This document shows positions 38,158 to 47,676 of a stretch of 64,000 nucleotides of DNA, one piece after another. Under the pieces are notes generated by a model, which saw only the letters and a list, made by a program, of their open reading frames with translations, was not told the DNA's origin and ran no database searches. Every line of letters starts with the position of its first letter. Position 1 is the stretch's first letter. This stretch comes from Candidatus Saccharibacteria bacterium RIFCSPHIGHO2_12_FULL_44_22 (GTDB lineage: Bacteria; Patescibacteriota; Saccharimonadia; Saccharimonadales; Saccharimonadaceae), in the NCBI GenBank assembly GCA_001790515.1, contig MGCS01000004.1, positions 48,843 to 112,842 on the forward strand. The letters run 5' to 3'. Position numbers and translations under genes: made by a program.

Positions 38158-38658
38158 GTGGACGTGCATAAGGGAATGAATAAATCGATTATAGGAATAC
38201 TGGTGATTGTTGTGTTAGTTGTTGCAGTAACGGCAGCTGTGGCATTGAGCGGGAATCAGGCGACGCAAACGACAACGAGTGATAATGATACCGATACAGA
38301 CGTGACTGAATCGACCGATACGTCCGGCAGCGGAACAAATAATGCCACGGCAGTAGCAGGCAATTACAAGGACGGCACCTACAGCGCAGCCGGGGCATAC
38401 CGTACGCCTGGTGGCCAAGAATCGATTGATGTGACCCTAACGCTAGCAGGTGGAGTTATTAGTGATATATCTGTGACGCAAAACGCAAGCGGTGGCGAAG
38501 CAAAAGAATATCAGGACGCATTTGTTTCGGGGTATAAAAGCCAAGTAGTTGGCAAAAAAATAGATGAAGTATCGTTGTCTCGCGTTGCTGGGTCATCGTT
38601 GACCCCGAATGGATTTAATAGTTCTCTTACAGCTATCAAGCGTGAAGCCGAAGCATAA
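38158..38658 (+). CDS. FMN-binding domain protein, membrane-anchored
   Basis: The 166-residue protein has a membrane anchor (about 8-30), an Asp/Thr/Ser linker and an FMN_bind domain (GNYKDGTYSAAGAY, VTLTLAGGVISDISV, then GSSLTPNGFNSSLTAI). In RnfG, NqrC and related proteins the end of this domain carries the Ser/Thr to which ApbE attaches FMN; the GSSLT segment is the matching site. The GTG at 38158 is chosen because AAGGAG ends seven bases before it; an ATG at 38176 is an alternative. It is first in a three-gene operon with apbE and the membrane reductase. Electrons would arrive at this domain outside the membrane. Confidence 0.85.
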   Translation: MDVHKGMNKSIIGILVIVVLVVAVTAAVALSGNQATQTTTSDNDTDTDVTESTDTSGSGTNNATAVAGNYKDGTYSAAGAYRTPGGQESIDVTLTLAGGVISDISVTQNASGGEAKEYQDAFVSGYKSQVVGKKIDEVSLSRVAGSSLTPNGFNSSLTAIKREAEA

Positions 38659-39502
38659 TATTCGCTTTGAAGCGATCGGCACACATTGGTCGATCGAGAC
38701 TGATGATCCGCTGGATGGTGGCGTACGGCAGGATATAAAAACGTGCATCAAACAATTTGATTATACCTATTCCCGTTTTCGACACGATTCACTGGTTGCG
38801 CGGCTTGACGTAGAACCAACGACAGTCCAGTTTCCCCAGTCGGCCGATGCATTGATGATATTGTATCGGCAGCTGTACGATGCGACGGACGGTCGAGTAA
38901 CGCCGCTTATTGGAAGACAGCTGGTGGACGCTGGCTATGACACAGATTATTCGTTTGTTGCATCTGCGATTCATACATTGCCAGAATGGGACGCGGCGAT
39001 GCGATGGCACGGTTCATCCGTGCAAACACACCAACCTATCGTTCTTGATGTCGGAGCTGCAGGAAAAGGATTATTGGTCGATGAAATTGCGGCAATTCTT
39101 GATAAAAGTGAGTATGGTGCATATGTCATTGATGCGAGTGGTGATATCCGGCACAAAGGGACTACCTGTGAGCGTATTGGCCTTGAAAATCCAGATGATT
39201 CATCACGGGTTCTTGGAATGGCGCAACTGCAAAATAAAAGTTTGTGTGCATCTGCAGGTAATCGTCGAACGTGGGGCAAAGGTATGCACCATATTTTTGA
39301 CCCCTCCACTAAACAACCCGTTGATACGGTGCGAGCGACATGGGTAGTAGCGGATGATACAATGAGTGCGGATGGACTTGCGACGGCGCTCTTTTTTGTC
39401 GACGCAAGCAAATTATCTGAATGGCAATTTGAGTACGTACGGCTATTGAATAGCGGAACAATTGAACGATCAGAAAACTTTATTGGAGAATTATACGCAT
39501 GA
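38609..39502 (+). CDS. apbE: FAD:protein FMN transferase ApbE
   Basis: ApbE moves FMN from FAD onto a Ser/Thr of partner proteins. The 297-residue frame has the family's IGTHWSIE opening, LYDATDGRVTPLIG, VLDVGAAGKGLLVDEIAAIL, YVIDASGDIRHKG and CASAGNRRTWGKGMHHIFDPSTKQPV, all typical. No signal peptide is obvious, so it may act inside or be exported by another route. The start is uncertain: the ATG at 38609 overlaps the FMN-binding gene by 50 bases, and a GTG at 38642 gives a protein that begins close to the domain. It overlaps the next gene by four bases. Confidence 0.9.
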   Translation: MDLIVLLQLSSVKPKHNIRFEAIGTHWSIETDDPLDGGVRQDIKTCIKQFDYTYSRFRHDSLVARLDVEPTTVQFPQSADALMILYRQLYDATDGRVTPLIGRQLVDAGYDTDYSFVASAIHTLPEWDAAMRWHGSSVQTHQPIVLDVGAAGKGLLVDEIAAILDKSEYGAYVIDASGDIRHKGTTCERIGLENPDDSSRVLGMAQLQNKSLCASAGNRRTWGKGMHHIFDPSTKQPVDTVRATWVVADDTMSADGLATALFFVDASKLSEWQFEYVRLLNSGTIERSENFIGELYA

Positions 39503-40986
39503 AACGATTGATTGATTCGGTATTGAATACAGTAACTATGTACCATGTTGTGGTTGCGGGATTGGTGACGATGTCGGTTGTTGCGTTGGTTCTAATGAGT
39601 ACGGGAACGCTGGGCTATAGCCCACTAACGTTCATAATAAGTATCATTCTATCCGTCGGAACGGCGCTTGCGAGTAATAAACTATTCGGTTGGTTGTTTG
39701 GGGTGCGCGTTCATAGCGAATCGGCAACGATTACTGGTTTGATTATCGCCCTTGTTTTTACGCCGCCTGCCACATTTGTCATCGCTCTCAAACTGATACT
39801 TGTCGTTATGATTGCTATGGCATCAAAATATGTCATTACAATACGCAACAAGCACGTATTTAACGCAGCGGCATTCGGAATTGTTACAGGAAGTGTCAGT
39901 GGACTCGCATATGCGACATGGTGGATCGCGACACCAGCGATGATTCCAATAACACTCCTTGTTGCCGTGGCTATTCTATACAAGACAAAACGGTTACAGA
40001 TGGGGAGCTTGTTCGTTGCTGTTAGTGTTGGACTACTTGGTATTCAGGCGGCCTTTGACGGATCGATATCAATTGATACGTTCGTTTCCGCTATAACATC
40101 TTGGCCATTATTATTCGTTGCAGGAGTAATGCTGAGTGAGCCATTGACACTACCGCCGCGTCGTAAGCAGCAGCTCGCTGTGGCCGCACTTGTCGGCGCT
40201 TTGTCGGTGTCGGCTATCCACATTGGACCAGTGCTCATGACGCCTGCACTCGCATTGATAGCTGGCAACGTGCTAGCATTTTATTGGAGTACTCGTGGGA
40301 GTATCAAGCTGCGATTTGCTGGCAAAAAACAAATGGGAAAATCATATTATGATTTACAATTTGATGTCAGTCGCCTTCCGTTTGTTCCTGGTCAGTACGT
40401 TGAATTGACGCTTCCTCATGCTCATGCTGACGTGCGTGGTCAGCGCCGTGTATTCACAATTGTTGGAAAACCCGGTGATGATCAGATAAGTATTGGGATA
40501 CGCTTGCCTGAAACGACCAGTTCGTTCAAAAAAGCTTTGATAGGATTGAAACCGGGTGATGTCGTGTATGGTGTACGAATCGCTGGAGACTTTGTTTTAC
40601 CGGATGACCCGGATACACCGATTGTATGCATCGCTGGTGGTATCGGTATTACTCCGTTTATGAGTTTTCTTATGTCGGTAGATCGACCAATAACAATCAT
40701 CTACGCGGTTCGCTCAATCGACGATGTTGCCTACCTTCAGCAGCTGCGCCACTACAATGCCACCGTTACAATTGTGTCTTCCGATGGAGATGGCACGTTG
40801 GCTGACGATTCATGGAAACACCGTACGGGCGAGTTATCGCGAGCGGTGCTAGCAGATAGTATACCCGTTGCTGATCAGCCACATGTGTATATCTCTGGAC
40901 CACCGGCGATGGTCTCGTCGACTAAAAAACAAGTGAAATCACTTGGTATACGGACAGTTCGAACAGATCATTTCACCGGCTACTAA
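39499..40986 (+). CDS. NqrB/RnfD-like membrane domain fused to ferredoxin-NADP-reductase domain
   Basis: The 495-residue protein has about nine membrane helices in its first 270 residues, with SESATITGLIIALVF and NKHVFNAAAFGIVTG, which resemble the RnfD/NqrB flavin-site region. A cytoplasmic FNR module follows: FVPGQYVELTLPH and RRVFTIVGKP for FAD, then IVCIAGGIGITPFMSFL for NAD(P)H. It would take electrons from NAD(P)H and pass them across the membrane to the FMN-binding protein encoded two genes upstream. No Fe-S motif is present. It overlaps apbE by four bases. Confidence 0.85.
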   Translation: MKRLIDSVLNTVTMYHVVVAGLVTMSVVALVLMSTGTLGYSPLTFIISIILSVGTALASNKLFGWLFGVRVHSESATITGLIIALVFTPPATFVIALKLILVVMIAMASKYVITIRNKHVFNAAAFGIVTGSVSGLAYATWWIATPAMIPITLLVAVAILYKTKRLQMGSLFVAVSVGLLGIQAAFDGSISIDTFVSAITSWPLLFVAGVMLSEPLTLPPRRKQQLAVAALVGALSVSAIHIGPVLMTPALALIAGNVLAFYWSTRGSIKLRFAGKKQMGKSYYDLQFDVSRLPFVPGQYVELTLPHAHADVRGQRRVFTIVGKPGDDQISIGIRLPETTSSFKKALIGLKPGDVVYGVRIAGDFVLPDDPDTPIVCIAGGIGITPFMSFLMSVDRPITIIYAVRSIDDVAYLQQLRHYNATVTIVSSDGDGTLADDSWKHRTGELSRAVLADSIPVADQPHVYISGPPAMVSSTKKQVKSLGIRTVRTDHFTGY

Positions 40987-41003
40987 TGCTACAATAGGTC
41001 AAG

Positions 41004-41477
41004 ATGAGGATTATAGGAATCGACCCAGGAACGGGTATATTGGGCTTTGGTGTTGTTGATGCACATGCTGGCAAGGTAAAGATGGTGACGGCTGGAGTTA
41101 TTACGACGCCTGCGCATACGCCGCTCGATGTGCGCCTAGAGGATATTTATGACAGTCTGACTGACATTATTAGTGAGACAAAACCAGATGTGATGTCGAT
41201 TGAAAAATTGTTCTTTGGTCAAAACGTCACGACTGCAATGAGTGTTTCGCATGCACGTGGCGTAGCGATGCTTGCTGGGCGTAAGGGTGCACTGCCGATT
41301 GCTGAATATACGCCGATGCAAATTAAGCAGACACTAACTGGATATGGCAAGGCGGATAAAAAGCAGGTGCAGGAGATGGTACGAATCCAGCTTGGGCTAA
41401 AAGACGTCCCACAACCAGACGATTGTGCAGATGCGTTAGCGGCGGCGATTACGCATTCATTGATGATTCGTGTGTAA
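41004..41477 (+). CDS. ruvC: Holliday junction endonuclease RuvC
   Basis: RuvC cuts Holliday junctions in recombination repair. The 157-residue protein has the catalytic MRIIGIDPGTGILGFGV, SIEKLFFGQNVTTAMSVSHARGVAM, EYTPMQIKQTLTGYGKADKKQV and the final DDCADALAAAITH, with the four acidic residues in place. TACAAT lies eight bases before the ATG, so it is probably leaderless. ruvA and ruvB lie about 6 kb downstream. Confidence 0.96.
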   Translation: MRIIGIDPGTGILGFGVVDAHAGKVKMVTAGVITTPAHTPLDVRLEDIYDSLTDIISETKPDVMSIEKLFFGQNVTTAMSVSHARGVAMLAGRKGALPIAEYTPMQIKQTLTGYGKADKKQVQEMVRIQLGLKDVPQPDDCADALAAAITHSLMIRV

Positions 41478-41864
41478 TCACAGTGCGAACGGAACAATAG
41501 TAAACAGCGCTGCAATTAGAACTCCGACCAATATCGACTGTAGATTAATTGTCTGCGCTTTACGCTTGTCTGCTTGTAATGATTCACTCGTAGTCACTGC
41601 TTCAACCGCGCCGTCATCTGCATGGTGTTTGCCCGCTCCGGCGTATCCAACGCAAAATTTATTCTTTGCTTGCAAGTAGCCAGTTGCTGCGACAAAAGTC
41701 GGGAAAAAGATAAAAAGTCTCACATACCAATCCAGGTTGCCGACAAGCACCATGGCAATAAATGCGATTGACGCGCTCAGCCCAAGATGACCGACAAACT
41801 GCCGTTTTTTAATCTCTGCTGGGTTGATATTACAGATACCTGGAATATAATTTGTTTCGCTCAT
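41478..41864 (-). CDS. Conserved small membrane protein, function unknown
   Basis: The 128-residue protein begins MSETNYIPGICNINPAEIKK, has two membrane helices close together (about 28-65) with FFPTFVAATGYLQAKNKFCVGYAG, and one more near the C-terminus. The N-terminal Cys-Asn-Ile and the ATGYLQAKNKFC segment look like a conserved bacterial membrane family I have seen without a function. It lies immediately convergent with ruvC. The minus strand shows CATACT about ten bases before the ATG. Confidence 0.65.
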   Translation of the reverse strand: MSETNYIPGICNINPAEIKKRQFVGHLGLSASIAFIAMVLVGNLDWYVRLFIFFPTFVAATGYLQAKNKFCVGYAGAGKHHADDGAVEAVTTSESLQADKRKAQTINLQSILVGVLIAALFTIVPFAL

Positions 41865-41944
41865 CTATGCGTCTAGTATGGCATAGTCAGATAGCTTCGT
41901 ATATGTCTGTCGGCGAAACCGGAAAAACCGTATATACTAACAGT

Positions 41945-42580
41945 ATGAAACTACTTGTTATAGGTGCATCACGAGGAACGGGGTTCGAAGTCGTCAAAGC
42001 TGCACTTGCGGTCGGACATATAGTAACGGCATTATCACGGTCTGGGTCGGATGCGCTGTTGGCTGATCCAAATCTGACATGGGTGCAGGCTGATGCGACT
42101 GATAGGAAACAATTAATCAAAGCGATGCATGATCAGCACGCCGTGATCGTAGCGCTCGGTATGAGTATGGCCCAGATAAAGCAGCAGCCAACATTATTTA
42201 GTGACTCGGCTACTGCGACTATCGAGGCAATGAGACAGACGCAGCTTCGTAAAGTTGTCGTATTGAGTGCGTATGGAACGAATGAGTCATATGACGCGAC
42301 AAACGTGCTGATAAGAATGATGATTGCGTCAATTCTCAAAGTACCGTTTAAAGATCATGCACTGCAGGAAAATTATTTCCGCGACGAAGAATCGATTGAC
42401 TGGGTGATTGTTCGTCCCAGTGGCCTGCGACCAGGAAGGCTCAGTCGAACATATAAAGTACGAACTGCGTCGACGAAAGTGCCACTTATGATCAGTCGTG
42501 CGAGTGTCGCCGATTTTATGGTTCATGCATGTGAAACGAATGAATATGACAATCAAGCAGTGAGTATCGGCGGAAGTTAG
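41945..42580 (+). CDS. NAD(P)-binding SDR-like protein
   Basis: The 211-residue protein has the dinucleotide-binding MKLLVIGASRGTGFEVVKAAL, LTWVQADATDRKQL, VIVALGMS, VVVLSAYGTNES and WVIVRPSGLRPG, as in atypical short-chain dehydrogenases of the NAD(P)H-binding (PF13460) group such as flavin reductase or BlvrB-like enzymes. The substrate is unknown. TATACT six bases before the ATG marks a leaderless start. Confidence 0.85.
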   Translation: MKLLVIGASRGTGFEVVKAALAVGHIVTALSRSGSDALLADPNLTWVQADATDRKQLIKAMHDQHAVIVALGMSMAQIKQQPTLFSDSATATIEAMRQTQLRKVVVLSAYGTNESYDATNVLIRMMIASILKVPFKDHALQENYFRDEESIDWVIVRPSGLRPGRLSRTYKVRTASTKVPLMISRASVADFMVHACETNEYDNQAVSIGGS

Positions 42581-42704
42581 TCGCACTCTTGGTATGAGCG
42601 ACGAGAGGCAGTATGAAGTACAATAAGTAGTAATTATACCTTGACCTTATACTGACTGAAGAATAGGCAACGTAGAATCATGGATACTAAACAAGGAGAG
42701 CGAC

Positions 42705-45128
42705 ATGGGGAATAATTTACACAAACTAGGGGCGTGGGCGTATGGTCACGCATGGCATGTCGTAGCTGGCTGGGTTATTGTCATCGTGCTGCTTGGATTT
42801 GCAGCCGCGCATTTCATGAAGCCGACTACTTCAGCAATTTCGATACCAGGAACAGAGGCGCAAAAGGCACTTGATCGTGTATCTGAGCTGTTCCCTGATG
42901 CAGGTAAGGGTTCTGGACGAATAGTGTTTACGACGCATAACGGAACGACTATTCCCGAATCAAATGAAAAGATTACCTCTGTTGTCACACGACTTTCAGA
43001 ACTTGATGGCGTGTCTCGCGTCGTTAGTCCATTTGAAAATACGGCTGCAATATCAGATGACAATACGATTGCATATGCACAGCTGCAGCTGAAAAATGAA
43101 TCAGGATCTGTCCCGACTGAAACGATTGATGCGGCTGATTCAATTTTGGCTGCGGCTCGTAGTGACAATCTGCAGATCGAAGCTGGCGGAGATGTCATTA
43201 GTTTGGTGCCATCCGAGATCCTAGGTGTCGGCGAAGTCGGTGGTGTTGTCTTGGCACTTGTCGTTTTAGTGATGACACTCGGTTCGCTTATTGCCGCAGG
43301 GATGCCGATTATCACGGCGCTTGTTGCTATTGGTGCGAGTATGGCTGGATTATTTTCTCTCAGCCAAGTTGTCGAAATTGGTGCGACAACACCAGTACTT
43401 GCAGTGATGCTTGGCTTGGCTGTGGGTATCGACTACTCACTGTTTATCATCAGTAAATATCGTAGCTATGTACTGCGCGGGTTTACGTATAAAGATGCCG
43501 CTGCTCGAGCGATCGGAACGGCTGGAAATGCGGTCATATTCGCGGCAGCAACGGTCGTCATTGCATTGTCGGCATTGACGATTGTTCAGATTCCATTTAT
43601 GGCAACGATGGGTCTGGCGGGTGCGGCAACAATTGCCATTGCGGCGCTAGTGTCTATTACACTTATTCCTGCACTCCTTGGTCTGGCTGGCGCACGTATA
43701 TTTAGCCGAAAACAACGCACTGTTGTTGCGGCAGCACAGCAAAAAGGTCCGCAGACTGTTGAATCAATCGACCGAAAAACCATCTGGTATAAGTGGGGTG
43801 AGGTGATTACGAAACATCCTATCATCATTCTTGTGGCGTCCGTAGTTGTTATCGCCGGTATCGCGCTTCCGGTCTCGGACTTAAAACTAGGTCTTCCGAC
43901 GGATGAATACGCGGCAACCGATACGACCGAACGAAAGGCATACGATCTGCTGTCAAAGGGTTTTGGCGAAGGGTTTAATGGCCCATTACTTGTTGTCGCT
44001 GAAGGATTACCAGAGGTGAGTGATGCAGACAAAGCAACAATTCGTGATCCAGCATTGAAACAATATACTGAACAAGTGGCTGCGGCGATGAGCCAACAGG
44101 AAACTGTATTCCAGCAAAAAGCAGCAACCCTAACGACGCCACAACAATACGCAGCATTTCAGCAGGAAGTTGCGGCAGTGCAAGCGGCGGGCGAACAGCA
44201 AAAGGCAGAGGCGCTTGCGAAAATAAATCAATCAGTTGAAGAGTACGCAAAACTAGTGCAGCTGAATAAATTGGCTGAAAAGATCGGTACTCGTGATGAT
44301 GTTCAACAGGCTGTTCCTGCTATGGCAACAGACGATGGAACAAAAGGTATCATCCAAATCACTCCGAAATCCGCTCCGTCGTCAGACAAAACGATTGATC
44401 TGATCAGCTATTTGCGTGATAGCGACAATCAAAAGCAGCTAAGTAACGGCGATGTTACGTTGGCTGTGACTGGATCGACGGCACTCCAAAACGATATCAA
44501 TGCGAAACTATCCGCTGCACTCCCGCTCTATCTTGCTGTGGTTGTTGGATTATCACTCCTTCTACTAGTCGTTGCATTTCGTTCAATTCTCGTACCGATT
44601 AAAGCAACGCTTGGATTCTTACTGTCTGTTCTTGCAATGTTTGGCGCGATGGTTGCCATATTCCAGTGGGGATGGTTCGGGATTGCTGATGCGCCTGGTC
44701 CAATCGTGAGCTTTATCCCTATTATTGCGATTGGAATTCTATTTGGACTGGCAATGGATTATGAGTTCTTCTTGGTGTCGAGCATGCATGAATCGTATCA
44801 GCATACAAAAAACGCCAAGAAATCAGTTATTGATGGATTTGGGCTTGGCAGCAAAGTTGTGACTGCAGCAGGTATCATTATGGTTGCGGTATTCGCAGGG
44901 TTTGTCTTTAATCACGACGTTACTATCCAGGCGATTGGATTTGGTCTGGCGATCGGTATTTTCATTGATGCATTCATTGTCCGAATGACAATCGTACCAG
45001 CGGTCATGACACTTCTTGGTAAAAGCGCCTGGTGGCTCCCAAAATGGCTCGATGCGATTATCCCCCATGTGTCGATTGAGGGCGAAGAGGCAAAGCCTGC
45101 GCAACAATCGAAAAAGCCTTCAATCTAG
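42705..45128 (+). CDS. MMPL/RND family membrane transporter
   Basis: The 807-residue protein has two RND halves. Each starts with a single helix and an extracellular domain, followed by a five-helix bundle. VMLGLAVGIDYSLFIISKYRSYVLRG and GILFGLAMDYEFFLVSSMHESY are the two conserved helix-4 motifs of MMPL (GxxxDY), with the proton-relay Asp. The second extracellular loop (about 440-520) is rich in Gln and Ala and probably a coiled coil. MMPL proteins export lipids or similar amphiphiles. AAGGAG precedes the ATG. The following PBP1a gene may have a common envelope role. Confidence 0.9.
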   Translation: MGNNLHKLGAWAYGHAWHVVAGWVIVIVLLGFAAAHFMKPTTSAISIPGTEAQKALDRVSELFPDAGKGSGRIVFTTHNGTTIPESNEKITSVVTRLSELDGVSRVVSPFENTAAISDDNTIAYAQLQLKNESGSVPTETIDAADSILAAARSDNLQIEAGGDVISLVPSEILGVGEVGGVVLALVVLVMTLGSLIAAGMPIITALVAIGASMAGLFSLSQVVEIGATTPVLAVMLGLAVGIDYSLFIISKYRSYVLRGFTYKDAAARAIGTAGNAVIFAAATVVIALSALTIVQIPFMATMGLAGAATIAIAALVSITLIPALLGLAGARIFSRKQRTVVAAAQQKGPQTVESIDRKTIWYKWGEVITKHPIIILVASVVVIAGIALPVSDLKLGLPTDEYAATDTTERKAYDLLSKGFGEGFNGPLLVVAEGLPEVSDADKATIRDPALKQYTEQVAAAMSQQETVFQQKAATLTTPQQYAAFQQEVAAVQAAGEQQKAEALAKINQSVEEYAKLVQLNKLAEKIGTRDDVQQAVPAMATDDGTKGIIQITPKSAPSSDKTIDLISYLRDSDNQKQLSNGDVTLAVTGSTALQNDINAKLSAALPLYLAVVVGLSLLLLVVAFRSILVPIKATLGFLLSVLAMFGAMVAIFQWGWFGIADAPGPIVSFIPIIAIGILFGLAMDYEFFLVSSMHESYQHTKNAKKSVIDGFGLGSKVVTAAGIIMVAVFAGFVFNHDVTIQAIGFGLAIGIFIDAFIVRMTIVPAVMTLLGKSAWWLPKWLDAIIPHVSIEGEEAKPAQQSKKPSI

Positions 45129-45172
45129 CCAATACATCCTTCTTTCAGCTAGGATTTGGTATAATAAGGTAA

Positions 45173-47638
45173 ATGTTACGTCAAGGAAAATACACAAAGC
45201 GCGTTACTCCTGCACAGCAAGCCAAGCGTAAGGTCACGCAGCGATTTCGCTGGTGGCGACAGCTTAGTTGGAAAAAACGCCTTCTCTACATCGGTGGGCC
45301 GATTTTAGCGCTACTGATTATTATACCGATTGCGACATATTTGTACTTTGCCCGCGATATATCCGATCAGGAGCGGTTAATGAACCGCAATAACACCGGG
45401 GTTGTCTTGTATGCTAATGACGGCAAAACCGAGATATTTAGTTCTGGTCGCGCAAAACATCGTGAGCTTATTCCGCTAGATCAGATCAGTGATTCTACTG
45501 AAAAAGCATTGTTATCAAGTGAAGACAAGAACTTCTACGAGCATGGTGGGTTTTCGGTGACGAGCATCTTGGGTGCGACCGTCGCTAATATTACCAGCGG
45601 TGGAAGTAACTATGGTGGTTCAACCATCACGCAGCAACTTGCAAAAAACACGCTTCTGAGTAGTCAAAAGAGCTTTTTGCGAAAGTTCCAAGAACTGTCT
45701 GTTTCAATTGCAATAGAACAGACCTATTCAAAAGATGAAATATTGAGCATGTATTTGAACTCCGTATTCTTTGGAGGTAACGTCTTTGGAATAGAAGATG
45801 CCTCAAGGACGTATTACAACAAGGCGCCGGCTGACTTGACGTTGGGTGAGAGCGCTATGTTGATCGGTATCCTACCATCACCGAACAACTATTCACCACT
45901 GTATGGTGATATGGATCTTGCAAAACAGCGACAAAATACCGTGTTAACGCGCATGGTCGACAACAAAGCCATCACCGAAGAAGAGAAAACTGCTGCTCTT
46001 GCCGAAGTACTGCCGTTGCAGCCTGTGAAGGAATTAGCCGATGACAGTAAAGCGCCGCATTTTACCGAGATGGTAATGAACCAGTTATACGATAAATATG
46101 GCGAAGAAGACGTAACACGTAGCGGCTATCAGGTGATTACGAGCTTGGATATGAACGTACAGTCACAGCTACAGGCAGCGATCACTGCGAACATGCCAAC
46201 GATCACTCGTAATGGTGGCACGAACGCAAGTGCGGTCGCAATCGATCCGTCGACGGGAGAAATACGAGGGCTGATCGGAAGTTATGATTGGACGGACGAA
46301 GGCTTTGGCAAGGTGAATATGGTCACGACGCCACGGCAGCCAGGAAGTAGCTTTAAACCCATTTATTACACGCAGGCGCTCGCTGATGGGACGATAACAC
46401 CGGCCACGATTCTGAAAGATCAAAAAACTGATTTTGGCGGTGGCTATTCACCAAATAACGCCGATCGGCGCTTCCGTGGCAACGTAACGGTTCGTCAAGC
46501 ACTCGACTGGTCATTGAATATTCCTGCGATAGAAGTGCTTCAAAAAGTTGGCATAGATACGACCGTCCAGACAGCGAAGCGGATGGGTATCACGACGATT
46601 GACGAAAATAAAAACTACGGATTAGCACTTGCACTTGGAACGGCCGAGGCACCCCTGCTTGAAATGACGAATGTCTACGCATCCTATGCAAATGGCGGGC
46701 AACAATATGCTTCGACGTCTATAAAATCGATCAACAGTAAATATGACACAAAAGTATTTACTGCAAAGGAAACAGCAAAGCAGGTAATCAGCGAGCAAGG
46801 TGCGTATCTCATTTCAAATATTCTTTCCGACAATACGACGCGCAGTTCGGTCTTTGGTTCGTCGCTGAATGTGTATGATGCAAAAACCCGTGCGGTCAAG
46901 AAAGCTGCGGTAAAAACAGGAACGACTGACGATTCACGCGATGCATGGACAATCGGCTATACGCCACAAATCGCCATCGGTGTATGGGTTGGTAACAACG
47001 ATAACAAACAGATGTTGAACGGTGGATCAATTATGGCAGGACCAATATGGACAAAAGCGATGGGAAATATCCTTGCAGGTGTTCAGACTGATTTTCCGAT
47101 AGTGCCTGGTGTTGTGCAGAAGAATGTTTGTCGAAGTAATGGTGGGCTGGCTGACGCAGCTACGAGCGCTACATACCAAGAATACTTCTTGTCTACGAAC
47201 TTGCCGACAGCAAGTTGTAGTGTCAAGCCAACCGACACAACTACTGATGCTAAAAAAGAAGAAGAACCCGAAACGGATGATCCAGTAGAGACGACAACGT
47301 CACTTACTGTTAGTCCAGGTGATGGTTCGACGGCTGGGTCGTCGGTAACACTCACAGCAACGATTTCGGTTCCTGGTATTACGGGTACTGTGACATTCAA
47401 AGATGGAACAACAACGCTTGGCACGGCGCAAATTAATGGAAGCGTTAGTGCATCGTACACAACAAACGCACTAGTGGCTGGAACACGTCTATTTTCAGCC
47501 GAATTTACGCCAACGAATACGTCGGAGTATGAATCATCAACGTCAACGGTTATTTCATATACTGTAGCGACATCGTCAAACGGTGGTTCGGGTGGATCTG
47601 GTCAATCTGGCAACGGGACAACTCCACGCAATCGCTAG
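45173..47638 (+). CDS. Class A penicillin-binding protein (PBP1a-type)
   Basis: This enzyme polymerises and cross-links peptidoglycan. The 821-residue protein has a basic cytoplasmic N-terminus, one membrane helix (about 38-58), the GT51 glycosyltransferase domain (LLSSEDKNFYEHGGFSV, GGSTITQQLAKN, MYLNSVFFGGN) and the transpeptidase domain with RQPGSSFKPIYY (SxxK), DWSLNIPA (SxN) and AVKTGTTDD (KTG). A C-terminal extension carries an Ig-like (Big_3) domain (VSPGDGSTAGSSVTLTATI) and a Gly/Ser tail. TATAAT seven bases before the ATG makes it leaderless. The Ig-like domain probably binds the wall. Confidence 0.93.
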   Translation: MLRQGKYTKRVTPAQQAKRKVTQRFRWWRQLSWKKRLLYIGGPILALLIIIPIATYLYFARDISDQERLMNRNNTGVVLYANDGKTEIFSSGRAKHRELIPLDQISDSTEKALLSSEDKNFYEHGGFSVTSILGATVANITSGGSNYGGSTITQQLAKNTLLSSQKSFLRKFQELSVSIAIEQTYSKDEILSMYLNSVFFGGNVFGIEDASRTYYNKAPADLTLGESAMLIGILPSPNNYSPLYGDMDLAKQRQNTVLTRMVDNKAITEEEKTAALAEVLPLQPVKELADDSKAPHFTEMVMNQLYDKYGEEDVTRSGYQVITSLDMNVQSQLQAAITANMPTITRNGGTNASAVAIDPSTGEIRGLIGSYDWTDEGFGKVNMVTTPRQPGSSFKPIYYTQALADGTITPATILKDQKTDFGGGYSPNNADRRFRGNVTVRQALDWSLNIPAIEVLQKVGIDTTVQTAKRMGITTIDENKNYGLALALGTAEAPLLEMTNVYASYANGGQQYASTSIKSINSKYDTKVFTAKETAKQVISEQGAYLISNILSDNTTRSSVFGSSLNVYDAKTRAVKKAAVKTGTTDDSRDAWTIGYTPQIAIGVWVGNNDNKQMLNGGSIMAGPIWTKAMGNILAGVQTDFPIVPGVVQKNVCRSNGGLADAATSATYQEYFLSTNLPTASCSVKPTDTTTDAKKEEEPETDDPVETTTSLTVSPGDGSTAGSSVTLTATISVPGITGTVTFKDGTTTLGTAQINGSVSASYTTNALVAGTRLFSAEFTPTNTSEYESSTSTVISYTVATSSNGGSGGSGQSGNGTTPRNR

Positions 47639-47648
47639 TAGATAAACG

Positions 47649-47676
47649 ATAGTGTTTATGTCATAATAGACACTAT
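47649..47676 (+). promoter_or_regulatory. ruvAB promoter with inverted repeat
   Basis: ATAGTGT (47649-47655) and ACACTAT (47670-47676) are an exact inverted repeat 14 bases apart, with a CATAAT -10 box (47662-47667) between them. The right arm overlaps the ruvA ATG at 47675. This could be an operator for a repressor of the operon. Confidence 0.4.

Noticed and set aside
42583..42612. GCACTC-containing inverted repeat that looks like CIRCE
   Set aside because: The right arm (GAGCGAC) does not match GAGTGCTAA and the spacing is wrong; it is at best a weak hairpin after the SDR-like gene.
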